NCBI GenBank assembly: GCA_934133175.1
Contig: CAKPAX010000015.1
Coordinates: 1 to 34,831 of the forward strand
Direction: 5' to 3'
Source of the DNA: an uncultured Clostridia bacterium
GTDB lineage: Bacteria; Bacillota; Clostridia; TANB77; CAG-508
Length of the DNA: 34,831 bases
Below the pieces are notes generated by a model. It saw only the letters and a list, made by a program, of their open reading frames with translations. It was not told where the DNA came from and searched no databases. Shown in pieces: positions 21,562-29,412 of the stretch (position 1 is the stretch's first letter; the number at the start of each line of letters is the position of its first letter). A program made the translations under genes and the position numbers.

Positions 21562-23148
21562 ATGCAAGAAAAAAAAGGTTATGTAAGTTTTGTGTTACAT
21601 GCACACCTTCCATTTATTCATCATCCAGAAAGTGATGATTACTTAGAAGAATCTTGGCTTTATGAAGCAATTTCAGAAACATATATACCATTACTTACAA
21701 ATTTTCAAAAATTAGTAGATGAAAAAGTTGACTTTAGAATAACAATGTCAATGACACCTCCTCTACTTTCTATGTTAGATAACAAATTATTACAAAGAAA
21801 ATATATTAAATATTTAAAAAGAATGATTGAATTATCAGAAAAAGAGATTAAAAGAACTTCTGGTGATAAAAGATTAAATGAACTTTCTAAATATTATTTT
21901 GAAAGATATTCAAATGATTTACACCTATTTAAAGATGTTTATAAATGTAATTTAATAGAAGCTTTTAAGCATTTTCAAGATATCGGTGTTCTAGAAATAA
22001 TTACTTGTGGAGCTACTCATGGGTACTTTCCAATATTATATGTTAACGAAAAAACTGTTAAAGCTCAAATTGCTGTAGGAGTTCAAACATATGAAAGATA
22101 TTTTGGAAGAAAACCTCGTGGCATTTGGCTTCCTGAATGTGGTTATGTTCCAGAAGCAGATAAATATTTAAAAGAATTTGGTATTGATTATATAATTACA
22201 GAATCACATGGAATCTTATATGCTGACCCTGCTCCTGTTTATGGTACATTTGCTCCAATTGTTTCGCCTGAAGGTGTAGTTGCTTTTGGTAGAGATATTG
22301 AATCATCAAGACAAGTTTGGAGTTCTATAAATGGGTATCCTGGCGATTATAATTACAGAGAATTTTATAGAGATATTGGATATGAAGCTGATTATGATTA
22401 TATTAAACCATATATAGCTCATAATGGCGTAAGAGTTCATACTGGTATAAAATATTATAGAATAACTGGAAAATCAGATTTTAAAGATTATTATAATCTT
22501 CAATGGGCTAAAGACTCTGCCGAAAGACAAGCTGGACACTTTTTAGATTCTAGAAATACTCAAATAAATAATATATCTGAATATATGGACACACCTCCCA
22601 TTATTCTTTGTCCTTATGATGCTGAACTTTATGGACACTGGTGGTATGAAGGTCCTTATTGGTTATATATTTTATTTAAAAAGATTTATTATGATGATTG
22701 TAATTTTAAACTAATTACACCTTCTGAATATATAGATAAATATCCAGAAATGCAAATTGCTTCTCCTTGTAGATCAAGTTGGGGTGCTAATGGTTATAGT
22801 GAAGTATGGCTTAATCCATCTAATGATTATGTACATAAACATTTACATGTTGCCGGAGATAGAATGTGTGAACTTGCTAGTTTATTTCCAAATGCAAAAG
22901 GATTAAAGAAAAAAGCCTTAAATCAATGTGCTAGAGAATTACTATTAGCCCAAAGTAGCGACTGGTTATTTATTATCACAAATGGAACTATGGTTAATTA
23001 TGCTAAAAAAAGAATTAAAGATCATATTGGAAGATTTACAAAGCTATATTATCAAATTAAAGAGAATAATATTGATGAAGAATTTTTAAAAGATATTTCT
23101 AAAAAAGATTGTTTATTTCCAGACATTGATTATATGATATATAAATAA
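21562..23148 (+). CDS. GH57 1,4-alpha-glucan branching enzyme
   Basis: 528 aa from ATG at 21562 (AAAGGAG 6 bases upstream; an in-frame Met at 21526 precedes that site). It starts GYVSFVLHAHLPFIHHPE, the GH57 hallmark. The catalytic nucleophile is Glu192 in GIWLPECGY and the acid/base is Asp353 in LCPYDAELYGHWWYEGP, at positions nearly equal to those in the Thermococcus TK1436 branching enzyme. The C-terminal DUF1957 domain (about 420-525) has AGDRMCELA and LLLAQSSDWLFIITNGTM. It transfers alpha-1,4 chains to alpha-1,6 branch points. With the divergent GT4 it should build branched alpha-glucan. Confidence 0.92.
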   Translation: MQEKKGYVSFVLHAHLPFIHHPESDDYLEESWLYEAISETYIPLLTNFQKLVDEKVDFRITMSMTPPLLSMLDNKLLQRKYIKYLKRMIELSEKEIKRTSGDKRLNELSKYYFERYSNDLHLFKDVYKCNLIEAFKHFQDIGVLEIITCGATHGYFPILYVNEKTVKAQIAVGVQTYERYFGRKPRGIWLPECGYVPEADKYLKEFGIDYIITESHGILYADPAPVYGTFAPIVSPEGVVAFGRDIESSRQVWSSINGYPGDYNYREFYRDIGYEADYDYIKPYIAHNGVRVHTGIKYYRITGKSDFKDYYNLQWAKDSAERQAGHFLDSRNTQINNISEYMDTPPIILCPYDAELYGHWWYEGPYWLYILFKKIYYDDCNFKLITPSEYIDKYPEMQIASPCRSSWGANGYSEVWLNPSNDYVHKHLHVAGDRMCELASLFPNAKGLKKKALNQCARELLLAQSSDWLFIITNGTMVNYAKKRIKDHIGRFTKLYYQIKENNIDEEFLKDISKKDCLFPDIDYMIYK

Positions 23149-23177
23149 AAACTGTTTTTACAGTTTTTATTTTTTTC
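23147..23177 (+). terminator. Terminator after the GH57 gene
   Basis: AAAAACTG, loop TTTTTA, CAGTTTTT then ATTTTTTTC, immediately after the GH57 stop codon. Confidence 0.8.
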
Positions 23178-23265
23178 TCACTTATTTATTTTTTTTGCAT
23201 ACTATATTGTATAACTTCTAGAAATCAGTAGATAATATAATTATTGAAAGGAGAATTTATTAACA

Positions 23266-24135
23266 ATGAAATCCATTTGCGTTAAAACTAATAATTCTAA
23301 AATTTTATATTATCTATTAGATTCTCTAAATAACATCACCTTAGATAATGTATGTTTTTCTTTTAATGAGTTCAAATCATATAAAAATGTTATTATTCAT
23401 TATAAAGGAAACAATGTAAATGATTTTATAAATGAAATCTCTAATATATTGTCATTATTAGTAATTGACAATTATGAAGAGAATATAATAAAAAAAATTA
23501 TTTTAAATAATTACTTCTATTTTAACAAAAGTGAAATCAATAAAATATTAGAAATTTGTGATAATATTCTTTCTGAAAATAATGAAGATTATTCTATTAC
23601 AGATAGATTAAATATACTATACAATTCTTTTAGAGAATATTTATCAATTAATAAAAACATAATTTTAAGTGGATTTATTAATTTCAGGTTAAAAAATTAT
23701 CTCTCTTTACTTAATTCAATTGTTGATATTGGTGTAAATAAATTTATTATAGAAAGAGAATACTTAGAATTCATTTCTCTTTTAAAATTATATATAAATT
23801 CTCAAGATTCTAATTTTAATATTGTTCATTTAATATATACTAATACTTCTTCTATTTTATTAGATGAAAATAAAAATATAATAAATATTGATGAAGAAAT
23901 TTTTAATGCAAAATATTTATCTGATATAACTTTTTCTTCTAATGATTATATTTTAAATACTTTGCTTACACTATTACCCAAAAAAATATATATCCATTTA
24001 ATTGATTCAGAAATTAATGAATTTATAAATACGTTACAATTAGTATTTGAAAATAAAGTAGAAATATGTACAGATTGTTCTATTTGTAAATTATATAAGC
24101 AAAATAATATATCAAAAATAAAAAGAAACTTTTAA
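23266..24135 (+). CDS. ytxC: YtxC-type sporulation protein
   Basis: 289 aa, the normal family length. The family pattern is visible in the central segment (ILNNYFYFNKSEINKILEIC; FREYLSINKNIILSGFINFR; VNKFIIEREYLEFISLLKLY) and the C-terminus contains CTDCSICKLY. YtxC is a sporulation-associated protein of unknown biochemical role; its presence suggests a spore-forming ancestry. It starts behind AAAGGAG. Its last codons lie inside a 40-bp palindrome shared with the convergent gene, and the two stop codons overlap. Confidence 0.82.
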   Translation: MKSICVKTNNSKILYYLLDSLNNITLDNVCFSFNEFKSYKNVIIHYKGNNVNDFINEISNILSLLVIDNYEENIIKKIILNNYFYFNKSEINKILEICDNILSENNEDYSITDRLNILYNSFREYLSINKNIILSGFINFRLKNYLSLLNSIVDIGVNKFIIEREYLEFISLLKLYINSQDSNFNIVHLIYTNTSSILLDENKNIINIDEEIFNAKYLSDITFSSNDYILNTLLTLLPKKIYIHLIDSEINEFINTLQLVFENKVEICTDCSICKLYKQNNISKIKRNF

Positions 24136-24153
24136 AAGTTTCTTTTTATTTTT
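24114..24153. terminator. Bidirectional terminator formed by the overlapping 3' ends of two genes
   Basis: A perfect 40-bp palindrome (20-bp arms reading AAAAATAAAAAG, AAACTTTT) centred between 24133 and 24134. It encodes the C-terminal KIKRNF and stop of both ytxC (plus) and the lipase-like gene (minus). T-tracts on both strands make it a terminator in each direction. Confidence 0.85.
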
Positions 24154-25220
24154 GGCATTTTAATATTATTTTTAGCTACTGAAAGGAATACATTAAAAGT
24201 TTTTGTAAGCATTTTTTTACTTTCTTCATCTATATTCTGATAAGTTTTTAATATTATTTTTGCACTTTCGAATTTATTACTTCCTATATCTGTTAAAGTT
24301 TCCGCACCTGTTGCATATATAATTTCAAACAAAGTATCTATGAACTTTCCTCTTTGTTCTGGTGTCACAGCTTTTAGCCAATCTGTTATTGTCTTATCTA
24401 CAAATTCACTAGAATTTGTAAGTTCATCTTTTACAAATTTATCTCCTAATACTTGCCAACTATACAAATCATGTTGCATTATTCCTGTTTGTGTGCTTTT
24501 TAATATTGTTGTTTTTTCTTCATGATTTAATAATCTTCCTATTATTGACGATTGAGGTATATAAGTTTTTACTCTATTTAATATATTTTGGTATTCCTCA
24601 CTTTGAATTACTTTATCACAAAAACCTGGTCCATCATTATTATAAACATCTATTATTCTATCTTGAACCTTTTTATTACAAAATGCCGCTGCATAAACTG
24701 CTAGGTTTCCACCTTTTGAATGTCCACCTATTATTAATTTATAATTATTATATTTTTCAGATATTTGTTCTAAATATTTTACAGAATCTGTTTGAGCTGG
24801 AACCAATTCACTAAAACTCATATTAAAGTCTTCTTTCCAACCAATTATTGTATTATCAGTTCCTCTATATGAAATATATAATGTTTTGTCTGGCAATATT
24901 ATTGTTGTAGCAGAAAACTGTTTTTCATGTACAGGATCTAATTTATTAATAAAATTTGTTAATTTTATTTGTCCAAATCTCTTACTATAAGCTAATTTAG
25001 GAAATAAATCCAAATCTTCTTTTTGTAATATTCTTCCTACTGAACCAAACTCTTTATATCTTTCATAAACTTCTTCTAATAATAATTCCTCATTTTCTTT
25101 AATTAGTCCATCAAGTGGAAAATAAGACAATCTCGCTAAAATCAATGCATCAATTTCATTAAATTCTACTTTTTCTAGTTCAATATCTCTCCAATCCATA
25201 TAATCAAATATATTTGCCAT
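24132..25220 (-). CDS. Mbeg1-like (DUF2974) alpha/beta hydrolase, lipase-like
   Basis: 362 aa. It begins ANIFDYMDWRDIELEKVEFN, the usual DUF2974 start. The nucleophile elbow is GGHSKGGNLAVYAAA (Ser about 168), preceded by LYISYRGTDNTIIGWKEDF, as in class 3 lipase-like folds. Candidate Asp/His partners are in NNDGPGF and NHEEKTT. No signal peptide, so a cytoplasmic hydrolase on lipid or ester substrates is likely, but unproven. It starts 2 bases after the acyl-CoA ligase stop, so the pair forms an operon, which supports a lipid role. Confidence 0.88.
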   Translation of the reverse strand: MANIFDYMDWRDIELEKVEFNEIDALILARLSYFPLDGLIKENEELLLEEVYERYKEFGSVGRILQKEDLDLFPKLAYSKRFGQIKLTNFINKLDPVHEKQFSATTIILPDKTLYISYRGTDNTIIGWKEDFNMSFSELVPAQTDSVKYLEQISEKYNNYKLIIGGHSKGGNLAVYAAAFCNKKVQDRIIDVYNNDGPGFCDKVIQSEEYQNILNRVKTYIPQSSIIGRLLNHEEKTTILKSTQTGIMQHDLYSWQVLGDKFVKDELTNSSEFVDKTITDWLKAVTPEQRGKFIDTLFEIIYATGAETLTDIGSNKFESAKIILKTYQNIDEESKKMLTKTFNVFLSVAKNNIKMPKIKRNF

Positions 25221-25222
25221 AT

Positions 25223-27079
25223 TTATTTGTCCTTTTCTAATTCTTTGTATCTTTTAATTTTTAATGTAGAGCTTTTTTCAAACTCTCCTTCTTTTATCTC
25301 TAAATTTTTAACAGCTTTAAAAGATTCTAACTTTTTATTTTCTTCTTTTATTTTTTTCCATATGATATCATATATTTCTTCTTTTGATTTTTCACCATAT
25401 ATTTCTGTTATTTTTTCATAATCTGGAATTACTCTAGCTGTTATAATTAATTCTTTTTCTTCTCTTCTACTATTTTTTTCTGGCTTTTTACCATAAACCA
25501 TACATTCTTTTATTTCATCAACTTTATCTAGTAGCATTTCAATTTCTTCTGGATAAATATTTTTTCCATTTTGTGTAACAATTACATTTTTACTTCTTCC
25601 TGTAATGAATATATAACCATCTTTATTAATATATCCAATATCTCCTGAATGGAAATATCCATCTTTGTCTATTACTTTCTTTGTTTCTTCATCATTTTCG
25701 TAATATCCAATCATTAAAGTTGGGGATTTAATTAATATTTCTCCTTCTCCATTTTCATTTGGATTTTCTATTTTTATATCTGCTTGAACTACAGGTTTTC
25801 CAACAGATCCTACACATGGTTTGTATTCTGGTGTTAAAGCAGCAATTGGAGCTGTTTCTGTTAATCCATAACCTTGTAAGAATGATATTCCTATTCCCTC
25901 AAACCATTCTCCTGCTTTTTTATCTATTGGTGCTGCAGCAGTAACTATTATTCTTAAATTACCGCCTAAATTATCATATATATCTTTAAATACTTTTCTT
26001 TTTATGTCGATACCAGCAACTTTTAATGCATTGGTTACATTTATCATAGATTTTACTATTTTGTCTTTTTTACTTTTTACTATTTTTTCATTTATTTTTT
26101 TATATAAGTTTTCTGCTAATAATGGAACTGTTAATATAGCTGTTGGATTTGCTTCTTGTAAGTTTGGAACAATATATCTTAATCCTTCGCATATAGCAAC
26201 AGAAGCTCCTTGAGCAATTGGATATAAAAATCCTATTGTTGATTCATAACAATGATGAAGAGGTAATACAGAAAATAGTCTATCTGTTGGATATATTTTT
26301 ACATATGCTGTTGCAGCATTTATATTTTCTGCTAAATTTCTATTATTTAACATTACTCCTTTAGCATTTGATGTTGTTCCTGATGTAAAAAACAATATTC
26401 TAAATTCTTCTGGATCTATTTCTATTTTATCAAAATCATTATCTCCAGAAGCAATTAAATTTTTTCCTACATCTATTAAATATTTTAATCCTACATCTTT
26501 TCCATCTAGTTCTTTATCTGATTGCATTTCAATAAAATATTCTATTTCTGGTATTTTTTCTCTTATTGTTTTAATATCACTTTCTTTTTTTGGTGAATAT
26601 ATAACAGCAGATGCTTTTGATCTCTTTATAATATTTTCCAACTCATTAACTGGTAATTCTCTGTCTGTTGGAACTGCTAATCCAGCACCACAAAGTAATG
26701 ACATATAAGAAACATACCAACCATATTGTGTTTCACCAACTATTATAACTCTTTTATCTTTTAAATTTAATTTTTTTGTTAATGCTGTACCTAAAGCCCA
26801 TACATCACCTTTAAATTCTTGATATGTAGTTATTTTATAAGGATCTTTATGTGTTGGTTTTTCTAAAATACAATCTTCATTTGGATATTTTTTTGTACTA
26901 TCTAAAAATGCTTCTTTTATAGTTTTGTAATGTGCTCTATCTTCATATGGAGTAGTTCTTTTTTGTTTTGCATTCTTTTTTTGCAATTTTAAATAATCAA
27001 TTTCTCCTAGATCTTCCATTTCTTTCATTTTCATATCTTTAAATTTTAGTTTTGGCATTTTAAAATTTGTTAAACTCAT
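25223..27079 (-). CDS. Long-chain fatty acid-CoA ligase (AMP-binding, FadD/ACSL-like)
   Basis: 618 aa. Adenylate-forming motifs are clear: P-loop LFFTSGTTSNAKGVML (about 229-244), GYGLTETAPIAALTPE (about 388-403), YFHSGDIGYINKDGYIFITG (about 475-494) and the C-terminal lysine region NGKNIYPEEIE. The enzyme activates fatty acids with ATP and CoA by way of an acyl-adenylate. The N-terminal 45 residues are Lys-rich. It is the first gene of an operon with the lipase-like hydrolase. The promoter carries a palindrome overlapping the predicted transcript start, suggesting repression by a TetR-type protein. Confidence 0.9.
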   Translation of the reverse strand: MSLTNFKMPKLKFKDMKMKEMEDLGEIDYLKLQKKNAKQKRTTPYEDRAHYKTIKEAFLDSTKKYPNEDCILEKPTHKDPYKITTYQEFKGDVWALGTALTKKLNLKDKRVIIVGETQYGWYVSYMSLLCGAGLAVPTDRELPVNELENIIKRSKASAVIYSPKKESDIKTIREKIPEIEYFIEMQSDKELDGKDVGLKYLIDVGKNLIASGDNDFDKIEIDPEEFRILFFTSGTTSNAKGVMLNNRNLAENINAATAYVKIYPTDRLFSVLPLHHCYESTIGFLYPIAQGASVAICEGLRYIVPNLQEANPTAILTVPLLAENLYKKINEKIVKSKKDKIVKSMINVTNALKVAGIDIKRKVFKDIYDNLGGNLRIIVTAAAPIDKKAGEWFEGIGISFLQGYGLTETAPIAALTPEYKPCVGSVGKPVVQADIKIENPNENGEGEILIKSPTLMIGYYENDEETKKVIDKDGYFHSGDIGYINKDGYIFITGRSKNVIVTQNGKNIYPEEIEMLLDKVDEIKECMVYGKKPEKNSRREEKELIITARVIPDYEKITEIYGEKSKEEIYDIIWKKIKEENKKLESFKAVKNLEIKEGEFEKSSTLKIKRYKELEKDK

Positions 27080-27148
27080 TTTTTTGCTCCAATCTTTTTA
27101 ATAATTTACTGAATTTTATCACATTTTTTATTTTTCAGCTATTTTTAT

Positions 27149-27195
27149 ACTTATCGGTCAGTTTTTATTTTATCATACACTTATAATTTTTACAA
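27149..27195 (-). promoter_or_regulatory. Promoter with candidate TetR-type operator for the acyl-CoA ligase operon
   Basis: -35 TTGTAA (27195-27190), 17-base spacer, -10 TAAAAT (27172-27167). The imperfect palindrome ACTGACCGATAAGT (27162-27149) starts at the predicted +1; it fits ACTnAnCGnTnAGT and resembles operators of TetR fatty-acid regulators. The remaining 27196-27307 is AT-rich with no gene seen. Confidence 0.45.
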
Positions 27196-27307
27196 TAAAA
27201 ACAAATTAACTATTATAAATCAATTCATTAGGCTATATAAATTTAATAATTTTAATATACTAGAAAGCTTGTTTATTTTATAGTTTTATCTACTTTGTTC
27301 AAATTTA

Positions 27308-27517
27308 TTAGTCTTGTTGATTTTTGTACCATTTAGCAAATACACTTAACGCTTCAACCGAACCATCAATTTTTCTTCTTTCTTCTCTTTCTTTTACATC
27401 ATCACTTCTAGGTTCATCTAAATCAAAATTATATGTAGTAAATCTTATATTTTCAAAATATTTTTCTGCTGATTTTGCTTTTCCTTTGTTATGTGTTACA
27501 AATACTATTTCTTCCAT
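27308..27517 (-). pseudogene. Truncated Ham1/RdgB-like NTP pyrophosphatase fragment
   Basis: 69 aa. The first 42 residues (EEIVFVTHNKGKAKSAEKYF, then FTTYNFDLDEPRSDDVKE) match the N-terminus of XTP/dITP pyrophosphatases, including the substrate-binding THNKGK loop. The normal protein is near 190 aa. After DDVKE the sequence changes to an unrelated charged tail (REERRKIDGSVEALSVFAKW) and ends. A strong AAAGGAG site suggests it is still translated. It may be a decayed gene fused to other sequence by deletion, or a small chimeric protein with a new role. Confidence 0.6.
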
Positions 27518-27566
27518 ATTTTATCTCCTTTATTTTCTAATTATATATTATTCATCACAATATCAC

Positions 27567-28274
27567 CTATATTATTTCATTTATTAATTCAGATACACTA
27601 CTATATTCTTTTTGAGCAACATTTTTTAATTCATCAACTGATTTTTGCATAGCATAGCCATTAAAATTTTTTACCATTTCGATGTCACTATATCCATCAC
27701 CAATTGTATAAACATTTTGTCTTTTTATATTTAACCTATTTAATAATAAATCTATGGCTTTTGATTTATTTGTTTCATTAGATATTATTTCTAAAGAAGT
27801 TTCTGCAATTTGGTAAGAATTAATAAATTGTGAATATTTGTTGTTAATATTTATATTTATACTTATTGATTCATCCTTAGAATTATATCCAACATTTATT
27901 TTTGTTAAATCTTTATGATTAAAATCAACCCTGCTTTCTAATTTGCTACAGCAAAATCCTTTAATAGATTTTTCTAATTTTAAATCATTTTTTATTTCAG
28001 AGATTATTTCATCTTTTATTGGAAAATTAGCTAATATATTGTCATTTTTATCTAATATAGTTGCTCCATGATTTATAATTACATAATCATAATTAAATTT
28101 ATATAAATCTACTTTATTATGGAAATCAAAATAGCTTCTACCTGTTGCAATAATAAAGATATTTCCCCTTTTTCTAAATTCATTTATTGCTATTTTATTT
28201 TTTTCAATATCTTCATCATTTAAATAAAATGTTTTATCATAATCACTTACAAGTATTTTTTTGTCTATATTCAT
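27567..28274 (-). CDS. HAD-superfamily phosphatase (Cof-like)
   Basis: 235 aa. HAD motif I is LVSDYDKTFYL (Asp11 nucleophile, Asp13 acid/base), motif II IFIIATGRSYFDF (about 39-51), and motifs III/IV are Lys in NKSKAIDLLLNRL (about 169) and GDGYSDIEMVKNFNGYAM (about 193-210). The cap between about 80 and 160 fits the Cof/type IIB group of sugar or nucleotide phosphate phosphatases. Substrate unknown. It lies 49 bases upstream of the Ham1-like fragment and is probably co-transcribed. Confidence 0.88.
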   Translation of the reverse strand: MNIDKKILVSDYDKTFYLNDEDIEKNKIAINEFRKRGNIFIIATGRSYFDFHNKVDLYKFNYDYVIINHGATILDKNDNILANFPIKDEIISEIKNDLKLEKSIKGFCCSKLESRVDFNHKDLTKINVGYNSKDESISINININNKYSQFINSYQIAETSLEIISNETNKSKAIDLLLNRLNIKRQNVYTIGDGYSDIEMVKNFNGYAMQKSVDELKNVAQKEYSSVSELINEII

Positions 28275-28339
28275 AATTTTCTCTCTTTCTTCTTTAAAAT
28301 TATTATATTTTTTTATTTTACTTTATCACTATCTACTAT

Positions 28340-28366
28340 AAAATCAGCACTGCGAGTGCTGATTTT
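28340..28366. terminator. Terminator between the 291-aa gene and the HAD gene
   Basis: AAAATCAGCAC and GTGCTGATTTT form an 11-bp stem with loop TGCGA, 6 bases past the stop at 28373. Confidence 0.75.
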
Positions 28367-28372
28367 ATTAAT

Positions 28373-29248
28373 TTATTTTTCTTGTTCATCATCATTTTTT
28401 TCTGATAATTCTCCAATAACATCATGTCTTTCTCCTAATATCTCATTAGCCTTTCTTCCAAAAAACATCTTTCCTACGATACTAGATCTAACCTGTTCAG
28501 CAAAACTTAATGATTTTCCTAACATTTTCTGTAATCTTCCATTTTGAGATTCTAAAAATGTCAACTCTTGGATTTGATCATCTATACATTTGTACAATCC
28601 TTCTTTTCTTTCTTTAAAATAATCTTCTAAATTAGGATAATCTTCTGTTATTATAGATGAATTAGCTTCAAATATATGTATTGCTCTACTTACCTTATTT
28701 CCATCTTTAGTCCCTATAGCACATCTTCTATTTTTGCCATCTCCAGAAATTGACCAATATCCATCATCATAAAATTCTATATTTCCTTCTTTTCCTCTTT
28801 CAATTATAATCTTTCCATCTTTTCTAATTGTTTTTTCAATTACACCTGGAAAATCATCAAAATTTATATCTTCATATTCTTTAGGGTCTACAGAAAATGC
28901 CTCTTTAGTTTGTATCTCATTTTCAATTCCATTCTCATCTATAAATATTTTTTCTGCCGTCACTATATAACTTTTTGAATTATCATCCCTTATTGGGTCA
29001 TCCATAATATAATATCTCTCATCTTTTCTTTTGGTAATACTTTCTAAAATAATATAATTTTCACTTTCGTCTTCACATTTTTTCATATGAACTCCATCAA
29101 AATCTATAGTTCCATCAGGATTAACAAAAACATTTTCTATACTATTATGAGTCAATCTTTCTTTTACTGCTGGCATTTGAAATATTTTAGAATCTGCTCC
29201 TTTTTCTATCATTTCATTTCTAAATTTATTATAATTAGATATCCACAT
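28373..29248 (-). CDS. Unrecognised protein (291 aa)
   Basis: No signal peptide or membrane helix is obvious. The N-terminal two thirds are acidic with beta-rich repeats of the type IEKTIRKDGKIIIERGKEGN and IEFYDDGYWSISGDGKNRR. The last 80 residues are helical (QIQELTFLESQNGRLQKMLG, then SIVGKMFFGRKANEIL) with an acidic end. It is tandem with two other unfamiliar genes on the same strand and ends in a clean terminator. No family was recognised; cytoplasmic location is inferred from composition. Confidence 0.6.
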   Translation of the reverse strand: MWISNYNKFRNEMIEKGADSKIFQMPAVKERLTHNSIENVFVNPDGTIDFDGVHMKKCEDESENYIILESITKRKDERYYIMDDPIRDDNSKSYIVTAEKIFIDENGIENEIQTKEAFSVDPKEYEDINFDDFPGVIEKTIRKDGKIIIERGKEGNIEFYDDGYWSISGDGKNRRCAIGTKDGNKVSRAIHIFEANSSIITEDYPNLEDYFKERKEGLYKCIDDQIQELTFLESQNGRLQKMLGKSLSFAEQVRSSIVGKMFFGRKANEILGERHDVIGELSEKNDDEQEK

Positions 29249-29412
29249 ATTTCATTCCTCTTTTACTTTTTTATTTTATCAATAGTATTATCTCAAATGT
29301 TTTATTTTTTTTCAATACTTTTTTATATTTTAATTTCTATATTATTATTCAATATAATAGCTTATAAAGCAACTACTTTTGTATAAATTTCAACATAATA
29401 TTTTATAATAAT

